Shown: positions 1-9,562, counted from the first letter of the stretch. The stretch: 64,000 nt of DNA from CBDAMZ01 sp965197375 (GCA_965197375.1 CBDAMZ010000009.1:372001-436000), one strand, 5' to 3'. Notes: a model not told the origin generated them from the sequence alone. Program-made: numbers and translations.

Positions 1-138
1 GATGGGGCTGGCATAAGGCATCGACGATCTCCGGCGCGCCTAGTTGAAGCAGTCGACGCCGGGGCTGAGGTCGTCTGAGCCGGAACGCCTGGCCCTGGTG
101 GCCCGCTCGGCTCGGACCAATGCATCAAGATCACGCGA

Positions 139-1062
139 TTACGGTTGCCGGCGCAGTGCCTCGATGTACGCCTTGAGCTTCTTTCGGTAGTCATCGCTGG
201 CATCGACGTCGAGCGTCTCCAGGTACAGGTCGTACCATTCGATGGCGCGGTCCAAATCTCCTTCGTCCTCGTACGCCTCGGCGATAATGGTTAGCCCGCG
301 ATCCTGGGACGGGTCGAGCGCGATGGCGGTCTTGGCGGCTTCGATCGCCGATGCCGTGTCCCCGCGGAGCGCGGCCACCTGGGCCACCGCCAGGCTAATC
401 GTTGCGCTATCGGCGTCGCTGTGCGGCGCCGGCCCGATGGCAAGCTCTAGCGGAACGATGCGGAGGGCGTTTTCGGCTGTGATGCCTGGCGGGAGGCTGG
501 CGGCGATCACATACGGTCCGGGCCTGAGGCTCGCCAGATCGCCCTCATCCAGGACGAAGGTCGCTCGCGCTGGCGTCGGACCCAGGCGCCGACCCGACGG
601 CGACGGAATCGGGTCCAGGAGGCGAGTGTGCCAGTCGAACCCGCCGAGCACAACCGTCCCATCCGCTGCGGTCATGCATAACATAAGCCGCCGTTCCCAT
701 GGCGTCGTGGCGTCATCGAGAGGAATCTCGGTAGTCGTGGCAGTTTCGGCAGGATCGGCCCGCGCACGGTTACGCGCGCGACGCGCCTCGAGATTCAGAA
801 GCACGACGTCGAACACCAGCGGTTGGCCCGCGAACAGGCGTGAGGCACCGCCGCGACTGGTCAGGCGGAGCTCGACGACGGCTCGGCTCTGGAGCGGGGC
901 GGCGGCATCCGGTGTTGGGTCGTCAAGACTCGTGGCGGCTGGTGCGCTGGGGACGTTGGTGTTGCGCCACGACGATGCAGCGATGGTGCCCAGTACGAAG
1001 AGTGCTGACGCGCCGGCGGTGATGAGAACGAGGCCCAATAGCCAATCGATCAGTCGCCACAT
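139..1062 (-). CDS. membrane-anchored TPR-repeat protein
   Basis: I do not recognise a specific function. The protein is about 307 aa from the ATG at 1062, chosen because it opens directly with a hydrophobic anchor (WLLGLVLITAGASALFVLG, residues about 7-25). In-frame sequence further upstream reads as Cys/Arg/Pro-rich non-protein. A Pro/Ala/Thr-rich linker follows, then a beta-rich middle of roughly 130 residues containing PLVFDVVLLN and PGPYVIAASLPPGI, which resembles an immunoglobulin-like fold. The C-terminal 80 residues form two TPR-like helical pairs (IEAAKTAIALDPSQ and LDRAIEWYDLYLETL). TPRs mediate protein-protein contacts, so an envelope scaffold or partner-binding role is likely. No strong ribosome site is visible. 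It stands alone, followed by gene-free sequence to the window edge. Confidence 0.75.
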   Translation of the reverse strand: MWRLIDWLLGLVLITAGASALFVLGTIAASSWRNTNVPSAPAATSLDDPTPDAAAPLQSRAVVELRLTSRGGASRLFAGQPLVFDVVLLNLEARRARNRARADPAETATTTEIPLDDATTPWERRLMLCMTAADGTVVLGGFDWHTRLLDPIPSPSGRRLGPTPARATFVLDEGDLASLRPGPYVIAASLPPGITAENALRIVPLELAIGPAPHSDADSATISLAVAQVAALRGDTASAIEAAKTAIALDPSQDRGLTIIAEAYEDEGDLDRAIEWYDLYLETLDVDASDDYRKKLKAYIEALRRQP

Positions 1063-1240
1063 ATGCTTGCCCGAGCCGTTGAGCCGAGGATAGCACGGGC
1101 GACGTGGCGCCGCCGAACCACACACGAACTCCGCTGAGCAGGCGAGGGCCAAGAGAGGCCAACCAAGTACAGCACAGCGTGCTCATGGAAATGGTTCCCT
1201 GGGGGATATGGGGTAGGGTAAGGGGCTCTGCCAACCGCCT

Positions 1241-1543
1241 CTACCAGCGCGGTTCGCGCCCTCCGCCGCCAAAGCCGCTATCGATCGGACGCGGGGCTCT
1301 CGGGCGGGCCTCGTTGACTGCGAGCCGGCGTCCCTGAAACTCAGCCTGATCCAGTTCACTGATTGCCTTCGACGCGTCCTCCTCGCTCACCATCTCAACG
1401 AACGCGAAACCGCGTGGCCGACCGGTGGCCCGGTCGGTGACGACGTGCGCCGACTCGATGGAACCCACCTGAGAGAACAGCTCCCGTAGTTGGTCTTCAC
1501 CGGCGGCGAATGGAATGTTTCCGACGTACAACCTTCGACCCAT
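1241..1543 (-). CDS. RRM-domain RNA-binding protein
   Basis: A 100-aa protein made almost entirely of one RNA recognition motif. RNP2 is LYVGNI (residues about 5-10) and RNP1 is RGFAFVEM (about 44-51), both with the aromatic residues that stack on RNA bases. A Gly/Arg-rich tail (FGGGGREPRW) follows. Such single-RRM proteins in bacteria resemble the cold-induced Rbp proteins of cyanobacteria and bind single-stranded RNA; the target here cannot be read from sequence. The ATG at 1543 is preferred over an in-frame TTG one codon earlier, because an AAGGAG ribosome site lies about 6 bases before the ATG. It is monocistronic with a long upstream region. Confidence 0.93.
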   Translation of the reverse strand: MGRRLYVGNIPFAAGEDQLRELFSQVGSIESAHVVTDRATGRPRGFAFVEMVSEEDASKAISELDQAEFQGRRLAVNEARPRAPRPIDSGFGGGGREPRW

Positions 1544-2041
1544 CAATGACTCCTTTGTCCCGCCTCGCGAGATATCCTGAGACCGTTCTTGGCTGATACC
1601 GGCCGGCCGGTCGATGGCTAGCCTGGGGTGGCAATCACTCCGTTCGCCGCGGAACCACCTATGGGAGGAAAGAGGCTACGGGCCTCGTCGGCTCCCCGTC
1701 GCGGGTGAAAACGAGCGGGCTAGCGAACGCCAACAGCGGGCAGCCTACTCCGGATAGGCGCGGATTGCAAACGTAAACAGCCGCCACGGCCAACCGTAGA
1801 AACTGCTAGGTCGTGAGGGGCTCGACGGTAGCGGATTTTCGTATTTTGAACGGACGCATGACCATCGACAGTGTGGTAGTGGCGTGCCCAAAGCCGGGCC
1901 GGAACAGGGAGGGGATCGCGCGATGAGCGCGGCGCGCCGCTGATGCAGGACAGTGCTTGGACACCGCACCACCAATTTATCATAGTCTGTATTGGTTGCC
2001 CTGGGTGGTAAGCCGGGACGGACCGTGCATTAGGAGGGCTC
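1544..2041. other. intergenic region, no gene seen
   Basis: About 500 bases between the divergently transcribed RRM gene and the amidohydrolase gene. Open frames here have no recognisable protein character and no ribosome sites. It must hold the promoters of both flanking genes, but I cannot point to a convincing -35/-10 pair. No repeat or RNA gene was recognised. Confidence 0.6.
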
Positions 2042-3709
2042 ATGATAATCCGAAGCTTCACCATCGCATTTTTGGCCGTTGGCTTGCTCGCTCTCGCGCC
2101 GGAACCGACCATCGTCGCGCAGGAGCGGGCCGATCTCATCTTACACAACGGTAAGATCTTCGCCGCCGACAATCTAATGTCGATCCATCAGGCGATCGTC
2201 GTCCGCGACGGGAGAATCGTCGCAGTTGGTGGTGAATCCCTGGCGCGGCAGTATCTGGCGGACCGGGTGATCGATTTGCGGGGCCGGCTCGTCACCCCCG
2301 GCTTCAACGATACGCACATCCACATCGGCGGGACCCCACGTCGGCAGGTCAATCTCGCGGGGTCGAGATCGATGGCTGAGTTACTGGCTCGGATCACCCA
2401 GAAAGCGGCCGAGCTCGGCTCCGGCGAATGGGTTGCCGGGCGCGCCTGGTCGGAAGACGAGCTAGCTGAGCAGCGCCGACCGCTCCGCGTTGATCTTGAC
2501 AGTGCCGAGCTCAACAACCCCGTCGTCATCACGCGCGCCGGCGGTCACAGCTCGGTGGTGAACACGCGCGCGCTCGCACTCGCCGGTATTACGTCGACAA
2601 CCGTGCCACCTGATGGGGGCATCATCGAGCTCGACGCTCAGGGTGAGCCGAACGGGGTCCTCCGCGAGACCGCGCAGACCCTGGTGCGCCGTCTCGTGCC
2701 AGATTCTACGGCCGAGGAGCTGCGCAACAGTTTCGTTCAGAACCTGCGTAATCTCCTCGAGCTTGGGATCACGAGCATCATCTTCGCCGGCGCCAGGGGA
2801 GACGGTTACGCCGAATGGGAGGAGGTCTATAAGCAGTACGGTGAGGAACTGCCGCGAGCGACGGTGCAGTTCCGGGTCGGTGCAGATCCCGACGCGGCGA
2901 TCCAGGCCATCCAGCGCTTTGGGCAGAAGACTGGTGACGGCGACGAGCGGCTGCGGGTTGGCGCGCTAAAACTCGGCGTCGACGGCGGCTACACCGGAGC
3001 GGCCGCGTGGACACTCCAGCCCTACAAGGGCCAGCCCGATTTCAACGGCAGCCAGTTCATCTCGCAGGCTGACCTCTACAAGCTGGTCCGATTCGCACAC
3101 GATCGGGGCTGGCAGATGGGGTTCCACGCCATTGGCGACGCGGCGATCAAACTGACCGTCGACGTCTTCGCCCAGGTGCTTGACGAATCACCGCGCACCG
3201 ACCATCGGCATTACCTCAATCACTTCACCGTGCTGCCGCCCCACGGAACGCTCCAGAAGATGGCCGACTACGACATTCACATCGCGCAGCAGCCGAACTT
3301 CACCTACACGCTGGAGGGGAGGTATGCCGAGCATCTTGTAGACCACAGGCTGCAGACGAACAATCCGCTCCGGACACCGATGAATTACGGAATCTTCATG
3401 GCACTCGGCAGCGACATCCTGCCGATCGGCCCGGTCGTAGGGTTGTACACAGCTGTTACGCGGAAGGGGATGTCCGGCGAGGTCTACGGCGAGGGCGAGC
3501 GGTTGAGCATGGTGGAGGCGATCATCGGCTACACGAGGAACGCTGCCTATCTGGCGTTCGAGGAGGACATCAAAGGGACGCTCGAGGTTGGCAAGCTCGC
3601 CGACCTGGTCGTCCTCTCGGACGATCTCCTAACGATCGACCCGGAGCGGATCATGGACGTCAAGGTGGACTTAACGGTCGTCGGTGGGAAGGTGCTCTAC
3701 GAGCGCTAG
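2042..3709 (+). CDS. secreted YtcJ-like amidohydrolase (amidohydrolase family 3)
   Basis: A 555-aa metal-dependent hydrolase of the amidohydrolase superfamily, YtcJ/AepA-like branch, which hydrolyses amide or ring C-N bonds of unknown small substrates. An N-terminal signal peptide (residues 1-27, cleavage near IVAQ) suggests export, unusual for YtcJ homologues in general but common in this kind of genome. The metal motif HIH is at 92-94 in FNDTHIHIGG; the later histidine motif is HAIGDAA at 361-367; the conserved aspartate is in GSDILP at 455-460. The C-terminal strand segment (GKLADLVVLSDDLL) is the usual small beta-sandwich end. The ATG at 2042 follows an AGGAGG site by about 5 bases. Single gene; substrate cannot be inferred. 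Confidence 0.93.
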   Translation: MIIRSFTIAFLAVGLLALAPEPTIVAQERADLILHNGKIFAADNLMSIHQAIVVRDGRIVAVGGESLARQYLADRVIDLRGRLVTPGFNDTHIHIGGTPRRQVNLAGSRSMAELLARITQKAAELGSGEWVAGRAWSEDELAEQRRPLRVDLDSAELNNPVVITRAGGHSSVVNTRALALAGITSTTVPPDGGIIELDAQGEPNGVLRETAQTLVRRLVPDSTAEELRNSFVQNLRNLLELGITSIIFAGARGDGYAEWEEVYKQYGEELPRATVQFRVGADPDAAIQAIQRFGQKTGDGDERLRVGALKLGVDGGYTGAAAWTLQPYKGQPDFNGSQFISQADLYKLVRFAHDRGWQMGFHAIGDAAIKLTVDVFAQVLDESPRTDHRHYLNHFTVLPPHGTLQKMADYDIHIAQQPNFTYTLEGRYAEHLVDHRLQTNNPLRTPMNYGIFMALGSDILPIGPVVGLYTAVTRKGMSGEVYGEGERLSMVEAIIGYTRNAAYLAFEEDIKGTLEVGKLADLVVLSDDLLTIDPERIMDVKVDLTVVGGKVLYER

Positions 3710-4105
3710 ATCAGGTCGCGTTCGAGGCGGGCTTTTGCTCGTTTGACTGCCTCGTCAACCGTGGAGCGCATGCTCTCCTGAAACACCTAGACCAGGCCCT
3801 CGGATGCCTTTTCACCGGGCCGCTCGTGCGGGGTTCATGAGACACGGATCGGTCCTACCGGCCACCTCTACCCCCGGGGGTGCTCGTCTGGCGTGGAGGT
3901 ACCGTTGGCCCCCATTTGCTACCGGATCGTCTCGATCTTTCAGCCAGTGAGCGAGGTGAGTGTCTGCGCCTCGCGTACCTAACGGTCGGCCAGGTTTATG
4001 CGTGGCAGGTGCACTAGCGCGAAGGCTGGCGCGGCATGGAATCATTGACCTTGGGGTCTCGCAGGGATGAGAATGTCTGCAGCCTTCGGGCATGAGGGAG
4101 ACGTC
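3710..4105. other. intergenic region, no gene seen
   Basis: Nearly 400 bases between the amidohydrolase and the cytochrome-like gene. I see no coding frame with protein character. It contains a 12-base perfect palindrome ACCCCCGGGGGT at 3870-3881, too short and too GC-rich to interpret. The promoter of the downstream gene is presumably here. Confidence 0.55.
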
Positions 4106-5473
4106 ATGACAGGTGTGGGGATCTATCGTTTGATACGGTTCATCGGGGCGAGCACATTAGCGGCTTTCCCTGGCGTAGCGATTGCTGCCGAGCCAGAGGC
4201 GCCGGCGGTCCCGACGTTCGCTATGGACGTGGCCGAAATTTTCCAGCTGAAATGTCAGGTGTGCCATCAACCGACTTCCATCGCGCCGATGTCGCTGTTG
4301 ACCTACCGTGAGGCACGGCCATGGGCGCGGGCCATCAAGGCTAAAGTGCTGGCGCGCGAGATGCCGCCCTGGCACATCGACAAGGCGGTCGGGATCCAGC
4401 AGTTCCAAAATGACCGGTCGTTGACCGACGAACAGATCGACACCATTGTCCGGTGGGTCGATGGGGGCTCGCCACTCGGCGACCCGAATGATTTGCCGCC
4501 TCCAATTGACTGGCCGGATCCGACCAGGTGGCGGCTTGCCGAGCAGTTCGGCGACCCGGACCTGATCGTGCCGTCGGAGCCGTACACGATGCCGGCCGAT
4601 GGGCAGGATAAGTGGTGGGAGCCGATCGTCGACACGGGGCTGACCGAAGAGCGATGGGTGCAGGCGATCGAAATGAAGCCGTCCTTCCCAATGGGGCGCA
4701 AGGTCATCCATCACGCCCTTGCCAGGCTCGATCAGGAGGAAGATGGTGTCACCGGGCTGGCGGCGGGCGTAGGCGCAGACGATGATATTGGTCCCGGGCT
4801 CTTCATGGAGTGGGCAGTCGGTAAGGTCGGGGAGATCTTCCCCGAGAGCGCCGGAAAGTTGATGCTGCCAGGCGCGCGGATCCGGTGGGATATCCACTAC
4901 CACGCCGTGGGCGAAGAGGTAAAGGACGACGTCATCGAGCTTGGCGTCTACTTCTATCCGAAAGGCTATGTGCCGAAATACCGAACGATTCTGCACCTCA
5001 TGCGCGCGCATGAGGGTAGCGCGGAGACCGGATCGATTGACATACCGCCCGGTGAGGTCACGGTGACCCAGGGCTTTACCGTGCTCAAGGCGCCGGCCAG
5101 GCTCGAAAACTACCAGCCGCACATGCACATGCGAGGCAAGGCGATGTCGATGGAGGCGATCCACCCGAACGGTCGCCGGGAGCTCTTGAGCAGCGTTAAC
5201 AACTTCCAGTGGAACTGGCACATCAACTACGTGTACGCGGAGGAAGCGGCCCCGGTGCTGCCGGCCGGGACGGTTCTTGCCATCACCGCGTGGCATGACA
5301 ACAGCGAGGCCAACCGCAACAACCCCGACGCGCGGCAATGGGTCGGCAATGGTTCGCGAACGGTCGATGAGATGGCTCATGCGTGGGTAGACGTGACCTA
5401 CCTGACCCAAGAGGACTACGACGCTGAGCTCGCGACGAAGAAGGCGAGGGAAAGCAACAACAACGACGAGTAA
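4106..5473 (+). CDS. secreted c-type cytochrome / copper type II monooxygenase-like protein
   Basis: About 455 aa. Residues 1-28 are a signal peptide ending AIAA. A heme c attachment site CQVCH sits at 50-54, in a short cytochrome-like domain followed by MPPWH near 86-90. The rest resembles the copper type II ascorbate-dependent monooxygenase C-terminal fold, with histidine clusters HH (202-203), HYH (264-266) and HMHMRGK (339-345) that could bind copper. Family knowledge supports a periplasmic redox protein; the actual reaction is unknown. The ATG at 4106 is chosen over upstream in-frame ATGs at 4067 and 4073, because GAGGGAG lies about 7 bases before it and the signal peptide then starts cleanly. 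A strong terminator follows 30 bases after the stop, so it is a single-gene unit. Confidence 0.82.
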   Translation: MTGVGIYRLIRFIGASTLAAFPGVAIAAEPEAPAVPTFAMDVAEIFQLKCQVCHQPTSIAPMSLLTYREARPWARAIKAKVLAREMPPWHIDKAVGIQQFQNDRSLTDEQIDTIVRWVDGGSPLGDPNDLPPPIDWPDPTRWRLAEQFGDPDLIVPSEPYTMPADGQDKWWEPIVDTGLTEERWVQAIEMKPSFPMGRKVIHHALARLDQEEDGVTGLAAGVGADDDIGPGLFMEWAVGKVGEIFPESAGKLMLPGARIRWDIHYHAVGEEVKDDVIELGVYFYPKGYVPKYRTILHLMRAHEGSAETGSIDIPPGEVTVTQGFTVLKAPARLENYQPHMHMRGKAMSMEAIHPNGRRELLSSVNNFQWNWHINYVYAEEAAPVLPAGTVLAITAWHDNSEANRNNPDARQWVGNGSRTVDEMAHAWVDVTYLTQEDYDAELATKKARESNNNDE

Positions 5474-5502
5474 CGCAACCTACTCGATCGGAGTGTAACG
5501 GC

Positions 5503-5537
5503 AACGCCAGGCCCTGAACCAGGGCCTGGCGTTTTTT
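5503..5537 (+). terminator. Rho-independent terminator of the cytochrome-like gene
   Basis: A perfect 14-bp stem (arms 5503-5516 and 5520-5533) with a three-base AAC loop, ending in a run of six T (5532-5537). It begins 30 bases after the TAA at 5471-5473. This is the strongest terminator in the window. Confidence 0.95.
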
Positions 5538-5738
5538 GGCTATGTGTTCCCTAAGTCCTGATACGACCTAGCTGAATTCATTGGACGCGGGCATCCAGGA
5601 GATTCGAGATGGATCAAGCTATTATGGTCCGTTGCGCGGCCCGCCGAATTTTCGGCAGGCCGCCGCCGGGAACGCCAACCGGGAATACAACTACGTGCGT
5701 TGGTTCCGACGGGGCGCCAACCCGCGTCTCCCGACCGC

Positions 5739-7088
5739 TCAGAGAGTCAGTAACGCCGGTTCTTCGATGAGGGATCGAAATTCTGCGAGCAGCGCAGCCC
5801 CGGTCGTGCCGTCGGTCGTCCGGTGGTCCGCCGACAGGGTGCAAGCGATGACGGTCCCGACCGAGAGCTCACCGTTTCGAACGATCGGGCGCTGTTGGGC
5901 GGCGCCGATGCCAAGAATGCAGCTCTGGGGCGGGTTAACAATGGCATAAAGGCTCTCAACGCCATACATGCCGAGATTCGAAACGGTGAACGTTCCCCCG
6001 GAGTACTCCTCTGGCTCGAGGCGCCCTTCTCTGGCCCGCTCGGTGAGCGCCTTGAGCTCGTGCGAGATAGCGGCCAGATTTTTGGTGTCGGCTGCGCGGA
6101 CAATCGGCGTGATGAGCCCTGCCGGTGTCTCCACGGCAACCGCGATATCTACTTCGTTGTAGATACGGACGGCGGTGTCGGCCCACGCTGAGTTGGCCCG
6201 CGGCACCTTTCGGAGCGCCAGCGCGGCGGCACGCACGAAGATTTCGGTGAGCGTCAGCTTGAAGTTCAGGTGGCGCGCGGTGGAGCGCGCCTTCATCTCC
6301 AGGACGGCGTCTCCCGCACACTCTATCCGAAGGTAGAAATGAGGAATGGTCTGCTTGGCCTTCGCCAGGCGCGTCGCGGTAGCACGCTGCATGGCGGAGA
6401 GCGGTTGTTCCTCGAAGCGTGCCGGAACATGGCTGGGCGCCGGGGACGCGGGTGTCTCGGGCGGCACGGCGATGAGGTTGCGATCGCCGGTGGACCGATC
6501 GCTGGTCTCCTTCCACCGTCGTTCGCGAAGCGCGCGGTCGACATCTGCCTTTAAGATGCGCTTTCCGCGGCCGGTGCCCTGAATCTTCGCCAGATCGATG
6601 CCGGCGGCCCGTGCCATGCGATGCGCCAACGAGGTGGCCACATCGATCAAGACTGCCGCGCCGTTCGCAGGTGGCGTCTCCGACACCAGTGATTGTGGTT
6701 TGACCACCGGCACATCTCTGGTTTCCTCCTCGCCGCAGTTTGGATCGGCGTCGTCGGAGCGGGCCGGAACGTTTGGAACGATGCCGATGCCCGCCGATTC
6801 CTCCACGCTCGTCCCTACTGGGGCCCCAGTAGCGGTCGCCGCGCCATCTTTTTCTGTAATGACCGCCAGAAGCCTCCCGACCTCGAGCCCCTCCGTGCCG
6901 GCGGCCACGTGGATTTTTTGCAGCACGCCGGTGGCCGGCGCCTCCAGTTCCACGGTGGTCTTGTCGGTCTCGATCTCGGCGATCGGTTCACCAGCCTCGA
7001 CGGCATCTCCCTCTCGTTTCAGCCAGACCGCGAGCGTCACGGACGTTACCGATTCGGCGAGCTGGGGTAGGCGAAGCTCGATGGGCAT
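5739..7088 (-). CDS. dihydrolipoamide acyltransferase, E2 of a 2-oxoacid dehydrogenase complex
   Basis: 449 aa with the three E2 domains in order. The lipoyl domain (1-78) carries the lipoylated lysine K43 in ETDKTTVE. After a long variable linker comes the peripheral subunit-binding domain (about 152-186, SLAHRMARAAGIDL to ILKADVDRAL), which docks E1 or E3. The catalytic acyltransferase domain runs from about 225 to the end, with HRTTDG at 422-427 giving the active-site His and Asp. It transfers the acyl group from E1 to CoA. The gene lies 15 bases downstream of the E1 gene on the same strand, so the two form one operon. No E3 (lipoamide dehydrogenase) is adjacent. Acyl specificity (pyruvate versus branched-chain) cannot be settled, but the AceE-like partner suggests pyruvate. 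Confidence 0.93.
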   Translation of the reverse strand: MPIELRLPQLAESVTSVTLAVWLKREGDAVEAGEPIAEIETDKTTVELEAPATGVLQKIHVAAGTEGLEVGRLLAVITEKDGAATATGAPVGTSVEESAGIGIVPNVPARSDDADPNCGEEETRDVPVVKPQSLVSETPPANGAAVLIDVATSLAHRMARAAGIDLAKIQGTGRGKRILKADVDRALRERRWKETSDRSTGDRNLIAVPPETPASPAPSHVPARFEEQPLSAMQRATATRLAKAKQTIPHFYLRIECAGDAVLEMKARSTARHLNFKLTLTEIFVRAAALALRKVPRANSAWADTAVRIYNEVDIAVAVETPAGLITPIVRAADTKNLAAISHELKALTERAREGRLEPEEYSGGTFTVSNLGMYGVESLYAIVNPPQSCILGIGAAQQRPIVRNGELSVGTVIACTLSADHRTTDGTTGAALLAEFRSLIEEPALLTL

Positions 7089-7103
7089 CTGGTCCTTGTC
7101 GCC

Positions 7104-9476
7104 TCAAGCGTCGCGCTCGACACACAACCTGGCGGCGGCGGTGACTATCGCGTCGGCATCGAGCCCGTAAGCGCGGTACAGGTCGGGGATATCGCCGGCC
7201 TGACCGAACTGGTCGACGCCAAGCGAAATAATGCGATGGTGCCGAACTGCTCCGAGCCAGGCCAGTGTTGCGGGATGCGCGTCGGCTACGGCGACCAGTC
7301 CGGCTGTCTGCGCCAACGGTTGCAATAACCGCTCGACATGCGAGGTCAGGCGCCGATTGTCCATCGGAGCGGCTCGCTGACTCCGGATCCATTCGCCCTG
7401 GAGCCGTGCGGGCGAGGTGGCGACGAGCAGGCCTGCGCCAGGAATGTCTTCGCTGATCTGGTGGTGCGCCTCGCGCGCCTCCTGGACAACAGGCCCACAG
7501 CAGACGATGGCCAATTCCGAACCAGACGCCGGCGGCACCAACCAGTACCCGCCGGCGGTCACCTGTGTGCGGAGCACGGCACTCAGTTCCCGTTGCGGCT
7601 GCGCGATCGGGCGGGTCGTCAAACGGAGATAGACGGATGCTCCATCGTCGGTCTGGATGTGCTCCAGGCTCCAGCGGAGGATTTCGCTGAGCTCGTCGAC
7701 GTAGGCAGGTTCGAACGCCGTCAGTCCCGGCTGGCCGGTGCCGATGAGCGGCGTTAGTACAGACTGATGTGCGCCTCCTTCCGGCGCCAGGCTGATGCCA
7801 GCGGGCGTCCCGACAAGGATGAAACGCGCGTCCTGATAGCAGGCGTAGTTCAAGGCATCGAGGCCCCGGCTGATGAACGGATCGTAAAGCGTCCCAATGG
7901 GTAGCAAGCGCGCGTCGAACAGCGGGCCCGCTAGGCCGAGTGCAGCTAGCAAGATGAATAGGTTGTTCTCGGCGATACCAAGCTCGATGTGCTGCCCGCG
8001 CGGCGACATCGTCCAGTCCTGCGGCGATAGCACGCGCCCGTCGCGAAAGGCGTCGGCCCGATCGGACCGAGCGAAGACGCCTCGGCTATTCACCCAGGCG
8101 CCGAGGTTGGTCGAGACCGTCACGTCCGGCGAGGTTGTGACAATGCGGTCGGCGAGCGGTGGGTCCGTTCGTGAGAGGTGCGCCAGGAGTCGGCCGAATC
8201 CCACCTGCGTCGACATCCGCCCGGCAGCTGGCAACTCGAGGTGGGACGGCACCGGGATGTGCGGTGTCCGGTGACACCGGACGGCAGGTTGCGCGAACGG
8301 GACCGTTCGGAGAAACGCCCGCAGCTCGTGGGCCGGCACATCCAGCCCCGCGAACAGTTCCCATTCCTCGCCGTCAGCGACGTGGAGCGCCTGTTTAAAA
8401 ACTTGCATCTGCTCGGGTGTCATTAGCCCCGAGTGGTTGTCCCGGTGGCCCTCGAAAGGCAGCCTGTGCCCCTTGATGGTGTATGCGATAAAGCAGGTCG
8501 GTCTCTCGTCTCGCACGCCATGGAAGGCGTCGAGCACGGATTCGAGATCCTGACCCGCAAGGTTTGTCATTAGATGGTGTAGCGCCGCATCGTCGTTCCC
8601 GTCGAGGAGCTCTCGGATGCCTGATGTGTCACCGAGGTCGGTCAGGAGCTGTCGTCGCCATGCCGATCCGCCTTGATACGCGAGCGCCGAGTAGTGCGAA
8701 TTTGGACAGGCATCGATCCAGGCACGCAGGGCGTCACCTCCACGGCGCGCGAACGCCCGTTGCAGAAGCGTTCCGTACTTCAATGTCACGACGCGCCAAC
8801 CCATGTCGTTAAAGAGGGTGGCTAGGCGCTGGTAGAAGCGGTCCTCGACGACGGTATCCAAACTCTGCCGGTTGTAGTCGACGATCCACCACACGTTGGC
8901 GGTCCGGTGTTTCCAGGTCTCCAGGAGTGCTTCGAACACGTTTCCTTCGTCGAGCTCCGCGTCACCGGTGACGGCAATCATCCGGCCCGGCGGCACGTGG
9001 TCATTGACGAATCCCTTGGCGCGGACGTAGTCTTGGACCAGCGCGGCGAAACTCGTCATCGCTACCCCAAGGCCCATTGAGCCGGTTGAGAAGTCGACGT
9101 CGTCGCTGTCCTTGGTGCGCGAGGGATACGGCTGTGCTCCACCGAAAGCACGGAACCGCTCGAGCTTTTCCCTGGTCTGCCGGCCGAGAAGGTACTGGAT
9201 GGCATGATAGACGGGGCTGCCATGGGGCTTAACTGCAACCCGGTCATCCGGCCGGATCACATCGAAGTAAAGGGCCGTCATCAGCGTGACCATGGAAGCC
9301 GACGAAGCCTGGTGCCCGCCAACTTTGAGTCCATCGCGCTTGGCCCGAAGGTGGTTGGCGTGGTGGACCATCCAGACTGCTAACCACAGCACCTTCTGCT
9401 CGAGTGCCCTCAGACACTTCAGCCGTGCTGACTCGGCCACCTTGGGTGCGTCCGCCGATGTCCGGACGGTGCTCAT
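7104..9476 (-). CDS. AceE-like (single-chain) 2-oxoacid dehydrogenase E1 component
   Basis: About 790 aa, a thiamine-diphosphate enzyme of the transketolase superfamily. The first third contains GGHQASSAS and the ThDP/Mg signature starting GDAELDEGN and ending at the Asn of VDYNRQSLD, close to the AceE pattern of homodimeric pyruvate dehydrogenase E1. The middle has the pyrimidine-binding domain (LGIAENNLFILLAALG); the C-terminal third has EGGAHQSVLTPLIGTG and FEPAYVDE, also AceE-like. It is about 100 residues shorter than typical AceE. It would decarboxylate a 2-oxoacid and acylate the E2 encoded 15 bases downstream. The ATG at 9476 is preferred; an in-frame GTG at 9491 is possible. Neither has a clear ribosome site. 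A transketolase-like enzyme is the alternative, but the E2 partner argues against it. Confidence 0.85.
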   Translation of the reverse strand: MSTVRTSADAPKVAESARLKCLRALEQKVLWLAVWMVHHANHLRAKRDGLKVGGHQASSASMVTLMTALYFDVIRPDDRVAVKPHGSPVYHAIQYLLGRQTREKLERFRAFGGAQPYPSRTKDSDDVDFSTGSMGLGVAMTSFAALVQDYVRAKGFVNDHVPPGRMIAVTGDAELDEGNVFEALLETWKHRTANVWWIVDYNRQSLDTVVEDRFYQRLATLFNDMGWRVVTLKYGTLLQRAFARRGGDALRAWIDACPNSHYSALAYQGGSAWRRQLLTDLGDTSGIRELLDGNDDAALHHLMTNLAGQDLESVLDAFHGVRDERPTCFIAYTIKGHRLPFEGHRDNHSGLMTPEQMQVFKQALHVADGEEWELFAGLDVPAHELRAFLRTVPFAQPAVRCHRTPHIPVPSHLELPAAGRMSTQVGFGRLLAHLSRTDPPLADRIVTTSPDVTVSTNLGAWVNSRGVFARSDRADAFRDGRVLSPQDWTMSPRGQHIELGIAENNLFILLAALGLAGPLFDARLLPIGTLYDPFISRGLDALNYACYQDARFILVGTPAGISLAPEGGAHQSVLTPLIGTGQPGLTAFEPAYVDELSEILRWSLEHIQTDDGASVYLRLTTRPIAQPQRELSAVLRTQVTAGGYWLVPPASGSELAIVCCGPVVQEAREAHHQISEDIPGAGLLVATSPARLQGEWIRSQRAAPMDNRRLTSHVERLLQPLAQTAGLVAVADAHPATLAWLGAVRHHRIISLGVDQFGQAGDIPDLYRAYGLDADAIVTAAARLCVERDA

Positions 9477-9534
9477 ACTCGATTCAACCACTTGCTTGCG
9501 ATGTGCTTGCTACGCGCGAATTTCTAGTCGCCAG

Positions 9535-9562
9535 TCTATAAACATCTTATGGTGATTCACAA
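9535..9562 (-). promoter_or_regulatory. probable sigma70-type promoter of the E1-E2 operon
   Basis: Read on the minus strand, -35 TTGTGA (9562-9557) and -10 TATAGA (9540-9535) are separated by 16 bases, about 60 bases before the E1 start. The match is fair rather than perfect. Confidence 0.5.

Noticed and set aside
1720..2172. 150-codon minus-strand open frame overlapping the amidohydrolase start
   Set aside because: No domain character, no ribosome site, overlaps the signal peptide of a clear gene; typical GC-rich shadow frame.
3870..3881. 12-base palindrome ACCCCCGGGGGT
   Set aside because: Very low complexity, not placed near a recognised promoter; expected by chance in GC-rich DNA.
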